Below the pieces are notes generated by a model. That model was given only the letters and a program-made list of their open reading frames with translations. It was not told the origin of the DNA and did no database searches. The position numbers were made by a program, and so were the translations under genes. Positions 1 through 8,590 of a stretch of 64,000 nucleotides of DNA are shown one piece after another. How positions within the stretch are numbered: the first letter of the stretch is position 1; each line of letters starts with the position of its first letter. Origin of the DNA: Bailinhaonella thermotolerans (GTDB taxonomy: Bacteria > Actinomycetota > Actinomycetes > Streptosporangiales > Streptosporangiaceae); assembly GCF_003594875.1 (NCBI RefSeq), contig NZ_QZEY01000005.1, positions 310,001 to 374,000 on the forward strand. Reading direction: 5' to 3'.

Positions 1-2
1 AC

Positions 3-176
3 ACCCTTGTGGATCTGCTCCGCAGGTACGGCGAGCATGACCTTGATCAGTTCGCGCTGTGGCGATTGGGCACCACCTACGGCGAGGTCTATGTCAGCGT
101 CAGCCGATCTCTCATCCCAGGTACCTCATCCCAGACATATCTTGATCTGGACGAGTGGAGGAAGGCTCGTGGCTGA
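3..176 (+). CDS. 3' end of an unknown gene (5' end outside window)
   Basis: The frame starting at base 3 is open to a TGA at 174-176 and gives about 57 residues ending in DLDEWRKARG. Its composition (acidic, aromatic, GTTYGEVYVS in the middle) looks like real protein rather than chance frame. Its stop overlaps the GTG start of the next gene in the arrangement GTGGCTGA, which is typical of translational coupling and supports both genes. I do not recognise the family. The start lies to the left of the window. Confidence 0.55.
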   Translation, partial: TLVDLLRRYGEHDLDQFALWRLGTTYGEVYVSVSRSLIPGTSSQTYLDLDEWRKARG

Positions 177-531
177 GCGTTTCGCCGTCCTGGGCTCCCG
201 GCCACTGACCGGTGACCGCCTATTGCTGATCCTTCCCAACGACGAGTCCGTCCTTGTCGCCCCCGGCACGACCGACGCCGAGCTTCTGGCGCGGTACCGG
301 CTCGACCGGGTGGTGCGCCTGCCACCGACCGGTTTCTGCGCCACGATCAACCTCGACGGCCCACTCTCCGGGCGGACCGGCTACGGCATCAACGAACTCG
401 GTCACCAAGTCACGCAAGTCCTGCGGCCCGGTCCCGCGGCACCGACCGCAACCTACGAAGTCGTCACCCTCAGCCGAGATGGCCGGCCGGCCGAGCTCCG
501 CTACATCCCCAGTGAACAGACGGGGGGCTGA
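169..531 (+). CDS. hypothetical protein, coupled to the upstream gene
   Basis: This frame encodes 120 residues from the GTG at 169. I prefer that start because GGAGGAAGG lies just upstream (156-164) and the preceding gene stops inside the overlap; a longer upstream extension is possible but reads as low-complexity. The product is soluble, without signal peptide or membrane segments, and has a GYGINELGHQV stretch near residue 70. I cannot assign a family. Linkage to the preceding partial gene suggests the two products act together, possibly as a small two-component cassette, but nothing visible states a function. Confidence 0.6.
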   Translation: MAERFAVLGSRPLTGDRLLLILPNDESVLVAPGTTDAELLARYRLDRVVRLPPTGFCATINLDGPLSGRTGYGINELGHQVTQVLRPGPAAPTATYEVVTLSRDGRPAELRYIPSEQTGG

Positions 532-623
532 CCTGGGGACTCATGGAGCGTTAACGATGGGCCTCGCACTCTGGGGGCGCTTCGCGGGGTTCGCGGAGTG
601 TGGTCCAGCGAAGGAGGTACGGC

Positions 624-1100
624 ATGCGCTCTTCGAAGGTGGTCTCCGTGCTCGCCCTGGTGGCGGCGCTCGTCGGCACAGTGGCGTCAGCGCCTGCGGC
701 CGGCGCGGCGGCCAGGTCCACGACGTGCCGGGTGACGCTCTACGACCTCGACGCGGTCAACGTGGGCGAATCCGACGGCAGGGACGAGTTCCAGCTTCTG
801 GTCGACAGCTACTTCTATCCCAACGGCTGGGTCGGGATGCGGGCCCGCGACGACGCGGACCCGGTCCACTTCGACAACGTGAGCACCACGATCGGCACCA
901 CCGGGATCGAGTCCTTCGCCCTGCGCGAGGTCACCCCGCCCATCCTCGGGAGCGGCACGAGCTACGGCGCGATCTCCGCGTACGGCGGCACGTGCGCCAC
1001 CCTCTCCAGGGGGCAGGACCACATCTACCGGGAGATCCTCTCCGGCTACGACGAGACGTACTACGAGTACGAGATCGCGATCAAGATGACGGGGCTGTAG
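624..1100 (+). CDS. small secreted protein, unknown function
   Basis: The ATG at 624 follows a strong ribosome binding site (AAGGAGG at 611-617), giving 158 residues. Residues 1 to about 30 form a Sec signal peptide: Lys near the start, a hydrophobic Val/Leu/Ala core, and Ala-x-Ala cleavage around AAGAAA. The mature part has two cysteines (TTCRVTL and GGTCATL), which could form one disulfide, and many acidic and aromatic residues. This looks like a compact extracellular beta domain. No family is recognised. A strong terminator follows at 1219-1258, so it is probably monocistronic. Confidence 0.75.
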   Translation: MRSSKVVSVLALVAALVGTVASAPAAGAAARSTTCRVTLYDLDAVNVGESDGRDEFQLLVDSYFYPNGWVGMRARDDADPVHFDNVSTTIGTTGIESFALREVTPPILGSGTSYGAISAYGGTCATLSRGQDHIYREILSGYDETYYEYEIAIKMTGL

Positions 1101-1218
1101 GCCCCGGCTTCGCGGAGGCCCCACGCCGCCGGGGGCTGACGCCCTTCGCGCGGGTGCGGGTGGGCGACGGCGCGGCGGTGGGATGCGCCGCGCTGGGGGA
1201 TCCGCGAGGAGACGACAT

Positions 1219-1266
1219 CCGAGGGCCCGGATCGCTTACCCACGATCCGGGCCCTCGGTCTTTTCC
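1219..1266 (+). terminator. intrinsic terminator after the secreted-protein gene
   Basis: A perfect 16-bp inverted repeat (1219-1234 and 1243-1258) surrounds an 8-base loop and is followed by TCTTTT. This is the clearest intrinsic terminator in the window. The perfect stem could also stop transcription from the opposite strand. Confidence 0.85.
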
Positions 1267-1347
1267 GGCTCGGTGCCTGTCGTTCTCGGACTTCTCTTCC
1301 GCGGGCTCTCGCCGTTCCCGGCCTCCGGCGAGGTCTGGGGGCGTCGG

Positions 1348-1647
1348 TCAGGCGGGGGCGTCGGTCAGGCGGCGGAGGGTGAAGGGCTCGGCGAGGATCT
1401 CGTCCAGGACCTTGGCGATCCGCTCGAAGTGGGGCAGGGAGAAGTGGTACTCCAGGGCCGCGGCGTCGGCCCACTCCTCGACGATGATCATGCGGTCGGG
1501 GCGGTTCGGGTCGGTGTAGGGCTGGTAGGCGACGCAGCCCTCCTCGGCGAGGGAGGGGGCGATCATGGCGTTCAGCTCGTCGCGCAGCCGCTGCTCCTGG
1601 CCGGGCTTGGCGACGAAACCGGCGACGATGGTGAGGGTGCTCGACAT
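1348..1647 (-). CDS. antibiotic biosynthesis monooxygenase (ABM) domain protein
   Basis: The product has 99 residues from ATG 1647; further upstream the frame turns Arg/Ser-rich and is unlikely to be coding. The sequence TIVAGFVAKPGQEQRLRDEL at the N terminus, a central CVAYQPYTDP, then MIIVEEWADAAALEYH and HF, is the typical ABM ferredoxin-like fold (YgiN, ActVA-Orf6 type). Such proteins are small dimeric cofactor-free oxygenases or quinol-modifying enzymes; the substrate here is unknown. It is divergent from the XRE regulator at 1814, which is the obvious candidate regulator. Confidence 0.85.
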   Translation of the reverse strand: MSSTLTIVAGFVAKPGQEQRLRDELNAMIAPSLAEEGCVAYQPYTDPNRPDRMIIVEEWADAAALEYHFSLPHFERIAKVLDEILAEPFTLRRLTDAPA

Positions 1648-1813
1648 GGTGGGGCTCCTGACTGTGCTCGATGTCGGTGTTCGTGCTCTCGAACGAGGTC
1701 CATCTTGCGAGGCCGGCTCGGCGACACCCAGAGCTCTGTTCGGCCGGGGCCCGGCCTGCCTGGGTCTGACAGGACCAGGCAGGGCATGACGCCGGCCGCC
1801 GATACTGGAGGTC

Positions 1814-2686
1814 ATGGACCGCGAACAGCAGCTCAGTGAGTTCCTCAAGAGCCGGCGTGCCCGGCTGAGCCCCGAGGAGGGCGCGGCGGGCAACTTCGGT
1901 GGGCAGCGGCGGGTGCCGGGCCTGCGCCGGGAGGAGCTGGCGCTGCTGGCCGGGGTGAGCGTCGACTACTACACCCGGCTGGAACAGGGCCGGGCCCGCA
2001 ACGTGTCTCCCGACGTGCTGGACGCGGTCGCCACCGCGCTCCGCCTCGACCCCGACGAGCGCGAGCACCTGCACAACCTCGCCAAGCCCCCGGCCGCCCG
2101 CAGACGCCCCGCCCGCCCGCAACGGGTCGGCGCCGAACTCCGCCAGGCCCTGGACGCCCTCACCGGTGTCCCCGCCTACATCGTCGGGCGCCGCCTGGAC
2201 ATCCTGGCCTGGAACGAGCTCGCGCGGCGGCTGATCGCCGACTTCCCCGCCCTCCCCGCCGCCGAGCGCAACATGGCGCGCCTGGTCTTCCTCGACGAGG
2301 CGGCCAGGGACCTCTACCCCGACTGGGAGACCAAGGCCCGTGACACGGTCTCCAACCTGCGCTTCGACGCCGGGCGTCACCCCGACGACCCGGCGCTCGC
2401 CACGCTGGTGGGCGAGCTGTCCCTGCACAGCGCCGACTTCCGCCGGCTGTGGGCCGACCACAACGTCCGCGGCAAGACGCGCGGCCGCAAGCGCTTCGCC
2501 CACCCCCGGCTCGGCGAACTCGCCCTGGACTACGTCGCCATGCGCGCCCCCGACGACCCCGACATGACGATGATGATCTACAGCGCCCCCGTCGGCTCCG
2601 ACGCCGCGACCAGCCTCCACCTGCTGGCCAGCCTCGCCGCCCCCACGCCTGACGCGGCCGCCCCCCAGACCCCCGCCCGCGCCTGA
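1814..2686 (+). CDS. XRE-family regulator with MmyB-like C-terminal domain
   Basis: The 290-residue product has an N-terminal helix-turn-helix (about residues 10-80, with GLRREELALLAGVSVDYYTR and LEQGRARN) and a long C-terminal domain (about 105-280) with the DILAWNELARRLIADF and LHSADFRRLWADHNV signatures of the MmyB/PAS-like ligand-binding family. Actinomycetes carry many such regulators, commonly next to a short-chain reductase or oxygenase that they repress. The divergent ABM monooxygenase gene fits that role. GGAGGT sits immediately before the ATG, and a GATACT -10-like box overlaps it at 1801-1806, so the leader is very short. Confidence 0.9.
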   Translation: MDREQQLSEFLKSRRARLSPEEGAAGNFGGQRRVPGLRREELALLAGVSVDYYTRLEQGRARNVSPDVLDAVATALRLDPDEREHLHNLAKPPAARRRPARPQRVGAELRQALDALTGVPAYIVGRRLDILAWNELARRLIADFPALPAAERNMARLVFLDEAARDLYPDWETKARDTVSNLRFDAGRHPDDPALATLVGELSLHSADFRRLWADHNVRGKTRGRKRFAHPRLGELALDYVAMRAPDDPDMTMMIYSAPVGSDAATSLHLLASLAAPTPDAAAPQTPARA

Positions 2687-2766
2687 GCCCGGGCCGCCGG
2701 GCATGCGGCTCCGGGAGGCGCCGGTTCGCCCGTACGCCTCCCGGAGTGGGCCGCCGTGCCGTACGC

Positions 2767-3975
2767 CTAGGGGGTCAGGGAGGGGCGGTGGGACGGGAAG
2801 GCGTGGGCGCGGGCGGCCAGGACGACCAGGAGGACCGGGATCGCCAGGACCGGGACGCTCCAGGGGAGGGCCATCGGGCCGAGGGCGTCGAGGAGGACGC
2901 CGCCGACGACTCCACCGCCGGCCATCGCGACGTTCCAGAGGGTGACGAGCATGGCCTGCGCGGCGTCGGCGGACTCGCCGCCCGCGTCTCCGGCCGCCGT
3001 CTGGAGGAGGGTGGGGACGCCGCCCCAGCCCAGGCCCCACAGGGCCGCGGTCAGGTAGACGGCCGCGGGGCTGCCGGACAGCAGCGCGAGGCCGGCCGCC
3101 GCCGCGCCGACCAGGACGGTCGCGGCGATGGTGAGGGCGCGCAGGTGCCGGTTGATCTGGGCGCCGACGATCCAGATGCTCGCCAGGGACGCGATGCCGA
3201 AGACCAGGAGGACCAGGTCGGTGGAGCCGCCCATGCCGATCCGGTCCAGGAAGGCGGCGACGTAGGCGTACAGGATGGTGTGGGCCAGGACGAAGACCAG
3301 GGTGACGAACAGGACCGGGGTCACTCCGGGCACGGCGAGCGCGCGCAGCATGGGCGGCCTGCCCTGGGCGGTCTGCCCCGGGTAGTCGGGCACGGCCGCG
3401 GTTATCCACGCGAGCAGGACGACGGTGAGCCCGGTCATGATCCAGAAGGCGGCCTGCCAGCCGAGGACCTGGCCGACGAAGGTGCCCGCGGGCACGCCGA
3501 GGGACAGCGCGATCGGGATCCCGGCCATGGCGATCGCGATGGCCCTGCCCTGGAGGTGGACGGGGGCCATGCGGCGGGCGTACCCGGCCAGCAGCGCCCA
3601 GGCCAGGCCCGCGGCCACCCCGGCGACGAACCGCGCTCCCATCGTCAGCAGGTAGTTCGAGGAGACCGCGGTGACCGTGTTGGCCACGGCGAAGCCCGCC
3701 ATCGCGGTCAGCAGGAGGCGCTTGCGCCGCCAGCCGGACGTGGCGGCGGTCAGCGGGATCGCGGTGAGGGCCGTCCCGATCGCGTAGATCGTCACGGTCT
3801 GGCCGGTCGCGGACTCGCTGACGCCCAGGTCGGCGCTCATGCCGGGCAGCACGCCGGCGGGCAGGGTCTCGGTCAGGCTGGTGATGAAGACGGCCGTGCT
3901 CAGGGCCAGCAGCGCGGACATCGGCAGCTTCCGGTCCGGGCGCGGGGGCGCTTCAGCCTGCAAGGTGCTACTCAT
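2767..3975 (-). CDS. MFS transporter (DHA1 drug-efflux type)
   Basis: The product has 402 residues and about 12 hydrophobic segments. The start at ATG 3975 is chosen because GGAG precedes it at good spacing; an in-frame ATG ten codons earlier has no such site. The first half has TETLPAGVLPGMSADLGVSES and a GWRRKRLLL loop typical of the AraJ/YdhP DHA1 group. It likely exports a small hydrophobic compound by proton antiport in the plasma membrane. The neighbours are an SDR on the same strand and an AfsR-like regulator further on; a shared regulon is possible but not shown. Confidence 0.88.
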   Translation of the reverse strand: MSSTLQAEAPPRPDRKLPMSALLALSTAVFITSLTETLPAGVLPGMSADLGVSESATGQTVTIYAIGTALTAIPLTAATSGWRRKRLLLTAMAGFAVANTVTAVSSNYLLTMGARFVAGVAAGLAWALLAGYARRMAPVHLQGRAIAIAMAGIPIALSLGVPAGTFVGQVLGWQAAFWIMTGLTVVLLAWITAAVPDYPGQTAQGRPPMLRALAVPGVTPVLFVTLVFVLAHTILYAYVAAFLDRIGMGGSTDLVLLVFGIASLASIWIVGAQINRHLRALTIAATVLVGAAAAGLALLSGSPAAVYLTAALWGLGWGGVPTLLQTAAGDAGGESADAAQAMLVTLWNVAMAGGGVVGGVLLDALGPMALPWSVPVLAIPVLLVVLAARAHAFPSHRPSLTP

Positions 3976-4007
3976 GGCGAAATCTCCAGAATCTCGGCGA
4001 GACATGC

Positions 4008-4058
4008 GAATCAGGGAGACGTGTGGATCAGGGAGACGTGCGGATCAGGGCGACGGGT
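4008..4058. repeat. 17-bp tandem repeat, three copies
   Basis: Units at 4008-4024, 4025-4041 and 4042-4058 share GATCAGGG followed by AGACG or CGACG. They lie between the SDR stop and the MFS start, where promoter elements of the MFS gene would be, so they may contain regulator sites. Confidence 0.7.
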
Positions 4059-4117
4059 GAACCAGGGCGTGCCGGCCAGGGCGGGTGAACCGGGGCGGGT
4101 GACCCGGGAACTGCCGG

Positions 4118-4825
4118 TCAGGGACCGAACCGGGCGAGACCGCCGTCCACGGGCAGCCGCGCGCCGGTCGTGAACGTGGCGTCGGCGGCGAGGAACAGGG
4201 CCGCCCGCGCCACCTCCTCCGCCGAGCCGCTGCGCCCCATGGGCGTACGGCTGTCGCCCGCGCGGTCCTCCGGCGGCAGGGGGACGCCGGCGATGGAGCC
4301 GGGGGCGACGGCGTTGACCCGGATCCCCCGGTCGAGGAGCTCGGCCGACAGCGACTGCGCGAACGACCACAACGCGGACTTGGTCATGGCGTAGACGCCC
4401 AGCCCGGGCAGGTGCTCGGCGCAGGTGGTGAAGACGATCGCGCCGCCGTGCCCGATCAGCGGGAGGAGGGCCTGCACGGCGAAGTACGCGCCCTTGGTGT
4501 TGAGCGCGAACTGCTCGTCGTACTCCGCCTCGGTGACCTCCTCGGTGGGCGCGGGCAGCCCGACGGAGGTGTTGACGAACAGGTAGTCCACCCGGCCGAA
4601 CCGCTCCCCGACGGCGGCGGCCAGCGCGCGGCCCTCCGCCGGGCCCACGGGGTCGGGACCGGCGACGTGGGCGCAGGAGGAGCCGAGCTCGGCGGCGGCG
4701 CGCGCGGGGTCGTCGCCGGTCAGCGACACCTCCGCGCCGCCTTCCACGAGCCGCTTGGCGATCGCCAGGCCGATGCCCGCCGTACCGCCGAGGATCACGG
4801 CTCGCTTCCCCGAGTACCTGGCCAC
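4118..4825 (-). CDS. short-chain dehydrogenase/reductase (SDR)
   Basis: The product has 235 residues from GTG 4825, preceded by GGAGGGAG in the mRNA; longer in-frame starts would add a Pro/Arg-rich stretch lacking homology-like features. The cofactor loop GGTAGIG is at residues 13-19, YAMTK with the catalytic Tyr and Lys is near 144-148, and NAVAPGSI and PVDGG near the C terminus complete a classical SDR. The usual catalytic Ser position reads TTCAEH, so Ser is replaced or shifted, and NNAG reads VNTSVG. Those changes may alter activity. It is divergent from the AfsR-type regulator gene. Confidence 0.85.
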   Translation of the reverse strand: MARYSGKRAVILGGTAGIGLAIAKRLVEGGAEVSLTGDDPARAAAELGSSCAHVAGPDPVGPAEGRALAAAVGERFGRVDYLFVNTSVGLPAPTEEVTEAEYDEQFALNTKGAYFAVQALLPLIGHGGAIVFTTCAEHLPGLGVYAMTKSALWSFAQSLSAELLDRGIRVNAVAPGSIAGVPLPPEDRAGDSRTPMGRSGSAEEVARAALFLAADATFTTGARLPVDGGLARFGP

Positions 4826-4911
4826 TGTCCGCTCCCTCCGATGTCCGGTTCCGGGATCACGGTGACCCGAGGGGCTTCGGAGGGGCTGACGGTTCACTGA
4901 TGAGGCATGTG

Positions 4912-4917
4912 TACGGT
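4912..4917 (+). promoter_or_regulatory. -10 box (TACGGT) for leaderless afsR-like gene
   Basis: TACGGT ends exactly 7 bases before the ATG at 4924, which places the predicted transcription start on the first base of the start codon. No Shine-Dalgarno sequence is visible. This favours ATG 4924 over the in-frame ATG at 4900. Confidence 0.5.
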
Positions 4918-4923
4918 TTGTCC

Positions 4924-7900
4924 ATGCGGTTCGGGGTGCTGGGTCCACTGGCGGCGTGGGACGCCGACGGAGAGCCGATCCGCGTGCGCGAGGCCAAGGT
5001 CCGGGCGCTCCTCGCCGACCTGCTGGTCCACGAGGGCCGCCCCGTCTCCGCCGACCGCCTCGTGGACGACCTGTGGGGCGACGAGCCGCCGGGGAACCCC
5101 GCCAACGCCCTGCAGGCCAAGGTCTCCCAGCTCCGCCGCGCCCTCGGCCGCGATCGCGTGCTCTTCCGGCCCGGGGGTTACCTGCTCCGCCTGGACGACG
5201 CCGAGGTGGACGCGCGGCTTTTCCACTCCCTGGTGAGCGAGGCCCGCCTGCTGGAAGACCCGGCCGCCCGCGCCGAACACCTCACCCGGGCCCTGGCGCT
5301 CTGGCGCGGCCCCGCGTACGCCGACTTCGCGGACGAGGAGTTCGCCCGCGCCGCCGTGCACCGCCTGACCGAGCAGCGCCTCGCCGTGCTGGAGGAGCAG
5401 GCCGAGGCCCGGCTGGAGGCCGGCGAGCTGACCCTGCTGACCGGCGAGCTCGCGGACCTGGTGACCCGGTACCCGCTGCGCGAGCGCCTGCGCGCCGTCC
5501 ACATGCGCGCCCTCTACCTGGCCGGCCGCCAGTCCGAGGCGCTGGCCTCCTTCGCCGACCTCCGCGACCGCCTCGCCGACGAGCTGGGCCTCGACCCCGG
5601 TCCGGCCCTGACGGCCCTCCACGAGGCCATCCTCCGCCAGGACGAATCCCTCACCCCGCCCCACCGCGCCCCCGCGGCAGGGCACGTCGCGGCCGGCGCC
5701 GCGCCCTCGGCGCTTCCCGCACCCGATCCCGTACGGCCCCAGGCGGACGCGGCGGACGCCGTACGGCCCGAGGTGACATCGCCCCGGGCGGACGCCGTAC
5801 GGCCCCAGGCGGGCGAGCCTGGGAAGGAGGCGGCGGCGGGGGGCTCCGGAGGGGGCAGGGGCCGGTCGAACCTGCCCGTCGCGCTGAGCGGGCTGGTGGG
5901 GCGGGAGCGGGCGGTCGGCGAGGTGCGGGAGTCGCTGCGGCGGGCGCGGATCGTCACGCTCGCGGGGCCCGGCGGCGTGGGCAAGACGCGGCTCGCGATG
6001 GAGGCGGCCTCGCGGATGGCCGGGGAGGGGTTCCCCGACGGAGTCTGGCTGGTCGAGCTCGCGGGACAGCGCGGCGGGATCGACGAGCTGGCCCAGGTGG
6101 TCGCCGCCGTGCTCGGGATCCGCGAGGACGCGCCCTCGGGGGTGAGCGGCCTCGCCGCGCCCGTGCCGCCCGCGGAACGGCTCTCGGCGGCGCTGCGCGA
6201 CCGGCGGGCGCTGCTCGTGCTGGACAACTGCGAACACGTGATCGAGGCGGCGGCGGAGCTGGCCGAGCGGGTGCTGCGGGCCGCGCCGGAGGTCCGGGTG
6301 CTGGCCACCAGCCAGGAGCCGCTGTGCCTGGAGGGCGAGACCGTCTTCCCCGTGGAGCCGCTGCCGCCCGCCGACGCCGTACGGCTGTTCGCCGAGCGGG
6401 CGGCCGCCGCGGCGCCCGGGTTCTCGCTGGACGACGACCGGGAGGCCGTCGAGGAGATCTGCCGGCGGCTGGACGGGATCCCGCTGGCGCTGGAGCTGGC
6501 GGCCACGCGGATGCGGACGCTGGGCGCGCGGGAGCTGGCGGCGCGGCTCGGCGACCGGTTCCGGGTGCTCACGGCCGGGCGGCGGGGCGCGCCCGCGCGG
6601 CAGCAGACGCTGCGGGCGATGATCGACTGGAGCTGGGAGCTGCTCAGCGCGCCGGAGCGGATCGTGCTGCGGCGGCTCGCCGTGCACGACGACGGATGCT
6701 CGCTGGACGCGGCCGAGGCCGTGTGCGCGGGCGACGGGGTGGCCCGCGAGGAGGTGCTCGACCTGGTCACCCGGCTCGTGGACCGCTCGCTCGTGGTCAT
6801 GGTGGACGGGCCCGCGGGGCCGAGGTACCGGCTGCTGGAGTCCGTCGCGGCGTACGCGATGGAGCGCCTGCACGAGATGGAGGACCTGGCCGGGGTCCGC
6901 GACCGGCACCTGCGCTACTACCTCGACCTGGCCGAACGCGCCGAGCCGCACCTGCGGGACGGCGGCCAGCGCGCCTGGCTCGCCCGGCTCGACGCCGACT
7001 CCGCCAACCTGCGCTCGGCCCTCGACGAGGCGCTGCGGCGGGCGGACCCCGGCCACGCCGTACGGCTGGCGAGCGCGCTCTCCTGGTGGTGGCTGCTGCG
7101 CGGGCGGCTCACCGAGGCCCGCCGGGCGCTCGCGGCGGTGCTCGGCATCGTGCCCGACGCGGCCGAGCTCCGGGTGCTGCACAACGCGTTCGCGCTGATC
7201 ACCGGCGACCGGACCACGACCGGTGACTGCCCGCAGGACGGGATCGCCGACCCGCTGCGGCGGGGGCGGGCGGTGTGGCTGTACGCCTACGGGCTGTTCT
7301 CCGCCGGGGACCCCGCGGGCAGCGAGGAGATCAACGCACGCGCGCTCGACCTGTTCGCCGGGGACGCCTGGGGGACGGCGGCGGCGCTGGCGCTGCGGGC
7401 GACCCAGGCGCTGGTCCGGGGCGACCTGCGGACCGTCGAGCGGGACGGGCCGCGCGCCGCCGAGCTCTTCCGCGAGCTGGGAGACCGCTGGGGCGAGCTC
7501 CAGACCGTGCAGCCGCTGGCCGCCCGCGCCGAGATCCTCGGCGACTACGAGGAGGCCGAGCGCCGCCACCACGACGGGCTGCGCATCGCTCGCGAACTCG
7601 GCCTGGAGACGGAGGTCTCGGCCCGCCTGTCCGGCCTCGGCCGCCTGGCCCTCCTCGCCCGCGACTGGGACCGCGCCAGCGACCTGCACGAGCGCGCCCG
7701 GCGGCTGGCGGTCGAGCAGGGCTACGTCTACGGCGAGGTCCACGCGGTGATGGGCCTGGCGCTGGGCGCCCGACGTTCCGGCGACCTCGACGCGGCCGAA
7801 CGGCACCTGGCGCACATCCGCGATCATTACGCCGCCATCTCCTCGCCCGCGGGCGACCATCTCCGTCACGCCGAGCTCGGCTTCATCCACGAGCTGCGCG

Positions 7901-8295
7901 GCGACCGGGACGGGGCCGCGGCCCACCACCTCCTGAGCCTGCGGGTCGCCCGCGCCATCGCCGAGCCCCGCGCCCTCGCCCTCTCCCTGGAGGGCCTGGC
8001 CGGCGCCGCCGCCCTCGCCGGGCCCGAGACCCTCGCCGGGTCACGGTCCGGCGCCGAGCTCGCGGCGCTCCTCCTCGGGGCCGCCGACGCCGCCCGGCGC
8101 GGCGTGGGCGCCCCGCTCCCCCCGGGCGAACGCCGCGACGTGGACCGCGTCACCGCCGCCGCGACCGCCGTGCTGGGGTCTGACTCCTTCGCCGCGTCCT
8201 TCCGCGAGGGCGCCGCGCTCCCCGCCGCCGAAGCGGCGGACCTCGCCGAGGCGTACCTCTCCCCCGGCGAACGCCTTCCCGAAGACCTCCCGTGA
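4924..8295 (+). CDS. AfsR/SARP-family regulator with ATPase domain
   Basis: The product has 1123 residues. An OmpR-like DNA-binding domain (about 1-92) and a bacterial transcriptional activation domain (about 97-242) are followed by an Ala/Pro/Arg linker, then an NB-ARC type ATPase with Walker A GPGGVGKT near 348-355 and LLVLDNCEH near 429, and a long helical, TPR-like C-terminal half. The family activates target genes by binding direct repeats near -35, with ATPase switching. Targets are unknown; the divergent SDR is the nearest candidate. The linker contains a repeated AVRPQAD-like motif whose DNA carries the CCGTACGG palindrome that is common in intergenic regions here. Confidence 0.9.
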   Translation: MRFGVLGPLAAWDADGEPIRVREAKVRALLADLLVHEGRPVSADRLVDDLWGDEPPGNPANALQAKVSQLRRALGRDRVLFRPGGYLLRLDDAEVDARLFHSLVSEARLLEDPAARAEHLTRALALWRGPAYADFADEEFARAAVHRLTEQRLAVLEEQAEARLEAGELTLLTGELADLVTRYPLRERLRAVHMRALYLAGRQSEALASFADLRDRLADELGLDPGPALTALHEAILRQDESLTPPHRAPAAGHVAAGAAPSALPAPDPVRPQADAADAVRPEVTSPRADAVRPQAGEPGKEAAAGGSGGGRGRSNLPVALSGLVGRERAVGEVRESLRRARIVTLAGPGGVGKTRLAMEAASRMAGEGFPDGVWLVELAGQRGGIDELAQVVAAVLGIREDAPSGVSGLAAPVPPAERLSAALRDRRALLVLDNCEHVIEAAAELAERVLRAAPEVRVLATSQEPLCLEGETVFPVEPLPPADAVRLFAERAAAAAPGFSLDDDREAVEEICRRLDGIPLALELAATRMRTLGARELAARLGDRFRVLTAGRRGAPARQQTLRAMIDWSWELLSAPERIVLRRLAVHDDGCSLDAAEAVCAGDGVAREEVLDLVTRLVDRSLVVMVDGPAGPRYRLLESVAAYAMERLHEMEDLAGVRDRHLRYYLDLAERAEPHLRDGGQRAWLARLDADSANLRSALDEALRRADPGHAVRLASALSWWWLLRGRLTEARRALAAVLGIVPDAAELRVLHNAFALITGDRTTTGDCPQDGIADPLRRGRAVWLYAYGLFSAGDPAGSEEINARALDLFAGDAWGTAAALALRATQALVRGDLRTVERDGPRAAELFRELGDRWGELQTVQPLAARAEILGDYEEAERRHHDGLRIARELGLETEVSARLSGLGRLALLARDWDRASDLHERARRLAVEQGYVYGEVHAVMGLALGARRSGDLDAAERHLAHIRDHYAAISSPAGDHLRHAELGFIHELRGDRDGAAAHHLLSLRVARAIAEPRALALSLEGLAGAAALAGPETLAGSRSGAELAALLLGAADAARRGVGAPLPPGERRDVDRVTAAATAVLGSDSFAASFREGAALPAAEAADLAEAYLSPGERLPEDLP

Positions 8296-8376
8296 TCTTG
8301 CGATTCCGCACCCGGCCCGACACCACCTGACGCGTGCCGTGGAGTCGGCGTAGGCGCGGAATCGCAAGATCACGGG
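8289..8376. repeat. perfect 21-bp inverted repeat, 46-base loop
   Basis: Arms at 8289-8309 and 8356-8376 are exact reverse complements; the left arm includes the stop codon of the AfsR-like gene. There is no U tract after it. A very similar arm sequence (core GATCTTGCGATTCCGC versus GATCTCGCGATCCCGC) forms another hairpin at 28359-28438, so this looks like a dispersed element as well as a possible terminator. Confidence 0.75.
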
Positions 8377-8433
8377 CGAGGAGGGGACCGGTTTCACACG
8401 GGCAGCAGCCCGGCGGCACGCGCCGGGCGACAG

Positions 8434-8485
8434 CCGTACGGCACCAGGGGCGTCAGCCGTACGGGCGGGGGCGACAGCCGTACGG
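8434..8485. repeat. cluster of CCGTACGG palindromes
   Basis: The octamer CCGTACGG occurs at 8434-8441, 8457-8464 and 8478-8485 in a stretch of imperfect repeats (AGCCGTACGGGCGGGGGCGAC type). No gene is supported between 8296 and 8590. Confidence 0.7.
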
Positions 8486-8532
8486 GCGGGGGCGTCAGCG
8501 GGGCGTCAGGGGGGCCGAAGCGGGGGGAGGGA

Positions 8533-8576
8533 GTGTGATCCGTGTCGGCGGGAGTCACCCGGGACTGAGATCACAC
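8533..8576. promoter_or_regulatory. inverted repeat upstream of the OYE gene (operator candidate)
   Basis: GTGTGATC at 8533-8540 and GATCACAC at 8569-8576 form 8-bp arms just before the ribosome binding site (CAGGAG) of the reductase. The position suits a repressor site. Confidence 0.4.
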
Positions 8577-8590
8577 GACAGGAGTGCGAG

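Noticed and set aside
1061-3409. Open frame of 782 codons on the minus strand over several genes
   Set aside because: It runs across the terminator at 1219, the ABM gene region, the XRE gene and the MFS gene in the wrong frame; composition is low-complexity.
4894-7929. Open frame of about 1000 codons antisense to the AfsR-like gene
   Set aside because: It is a GC-driven shadow: Arg/Gly/Pro/Val-rich, without domains, opposite a gene with clear domains and promoter.
2767-8295. MFS + SDR + AfsR-like genes as a biosynthetic cluster
   Set aside because: No core biosynthetic enzyme (PKS, NRPS, terpene synthase, RiPP precursor) is present; they may share regulation only.
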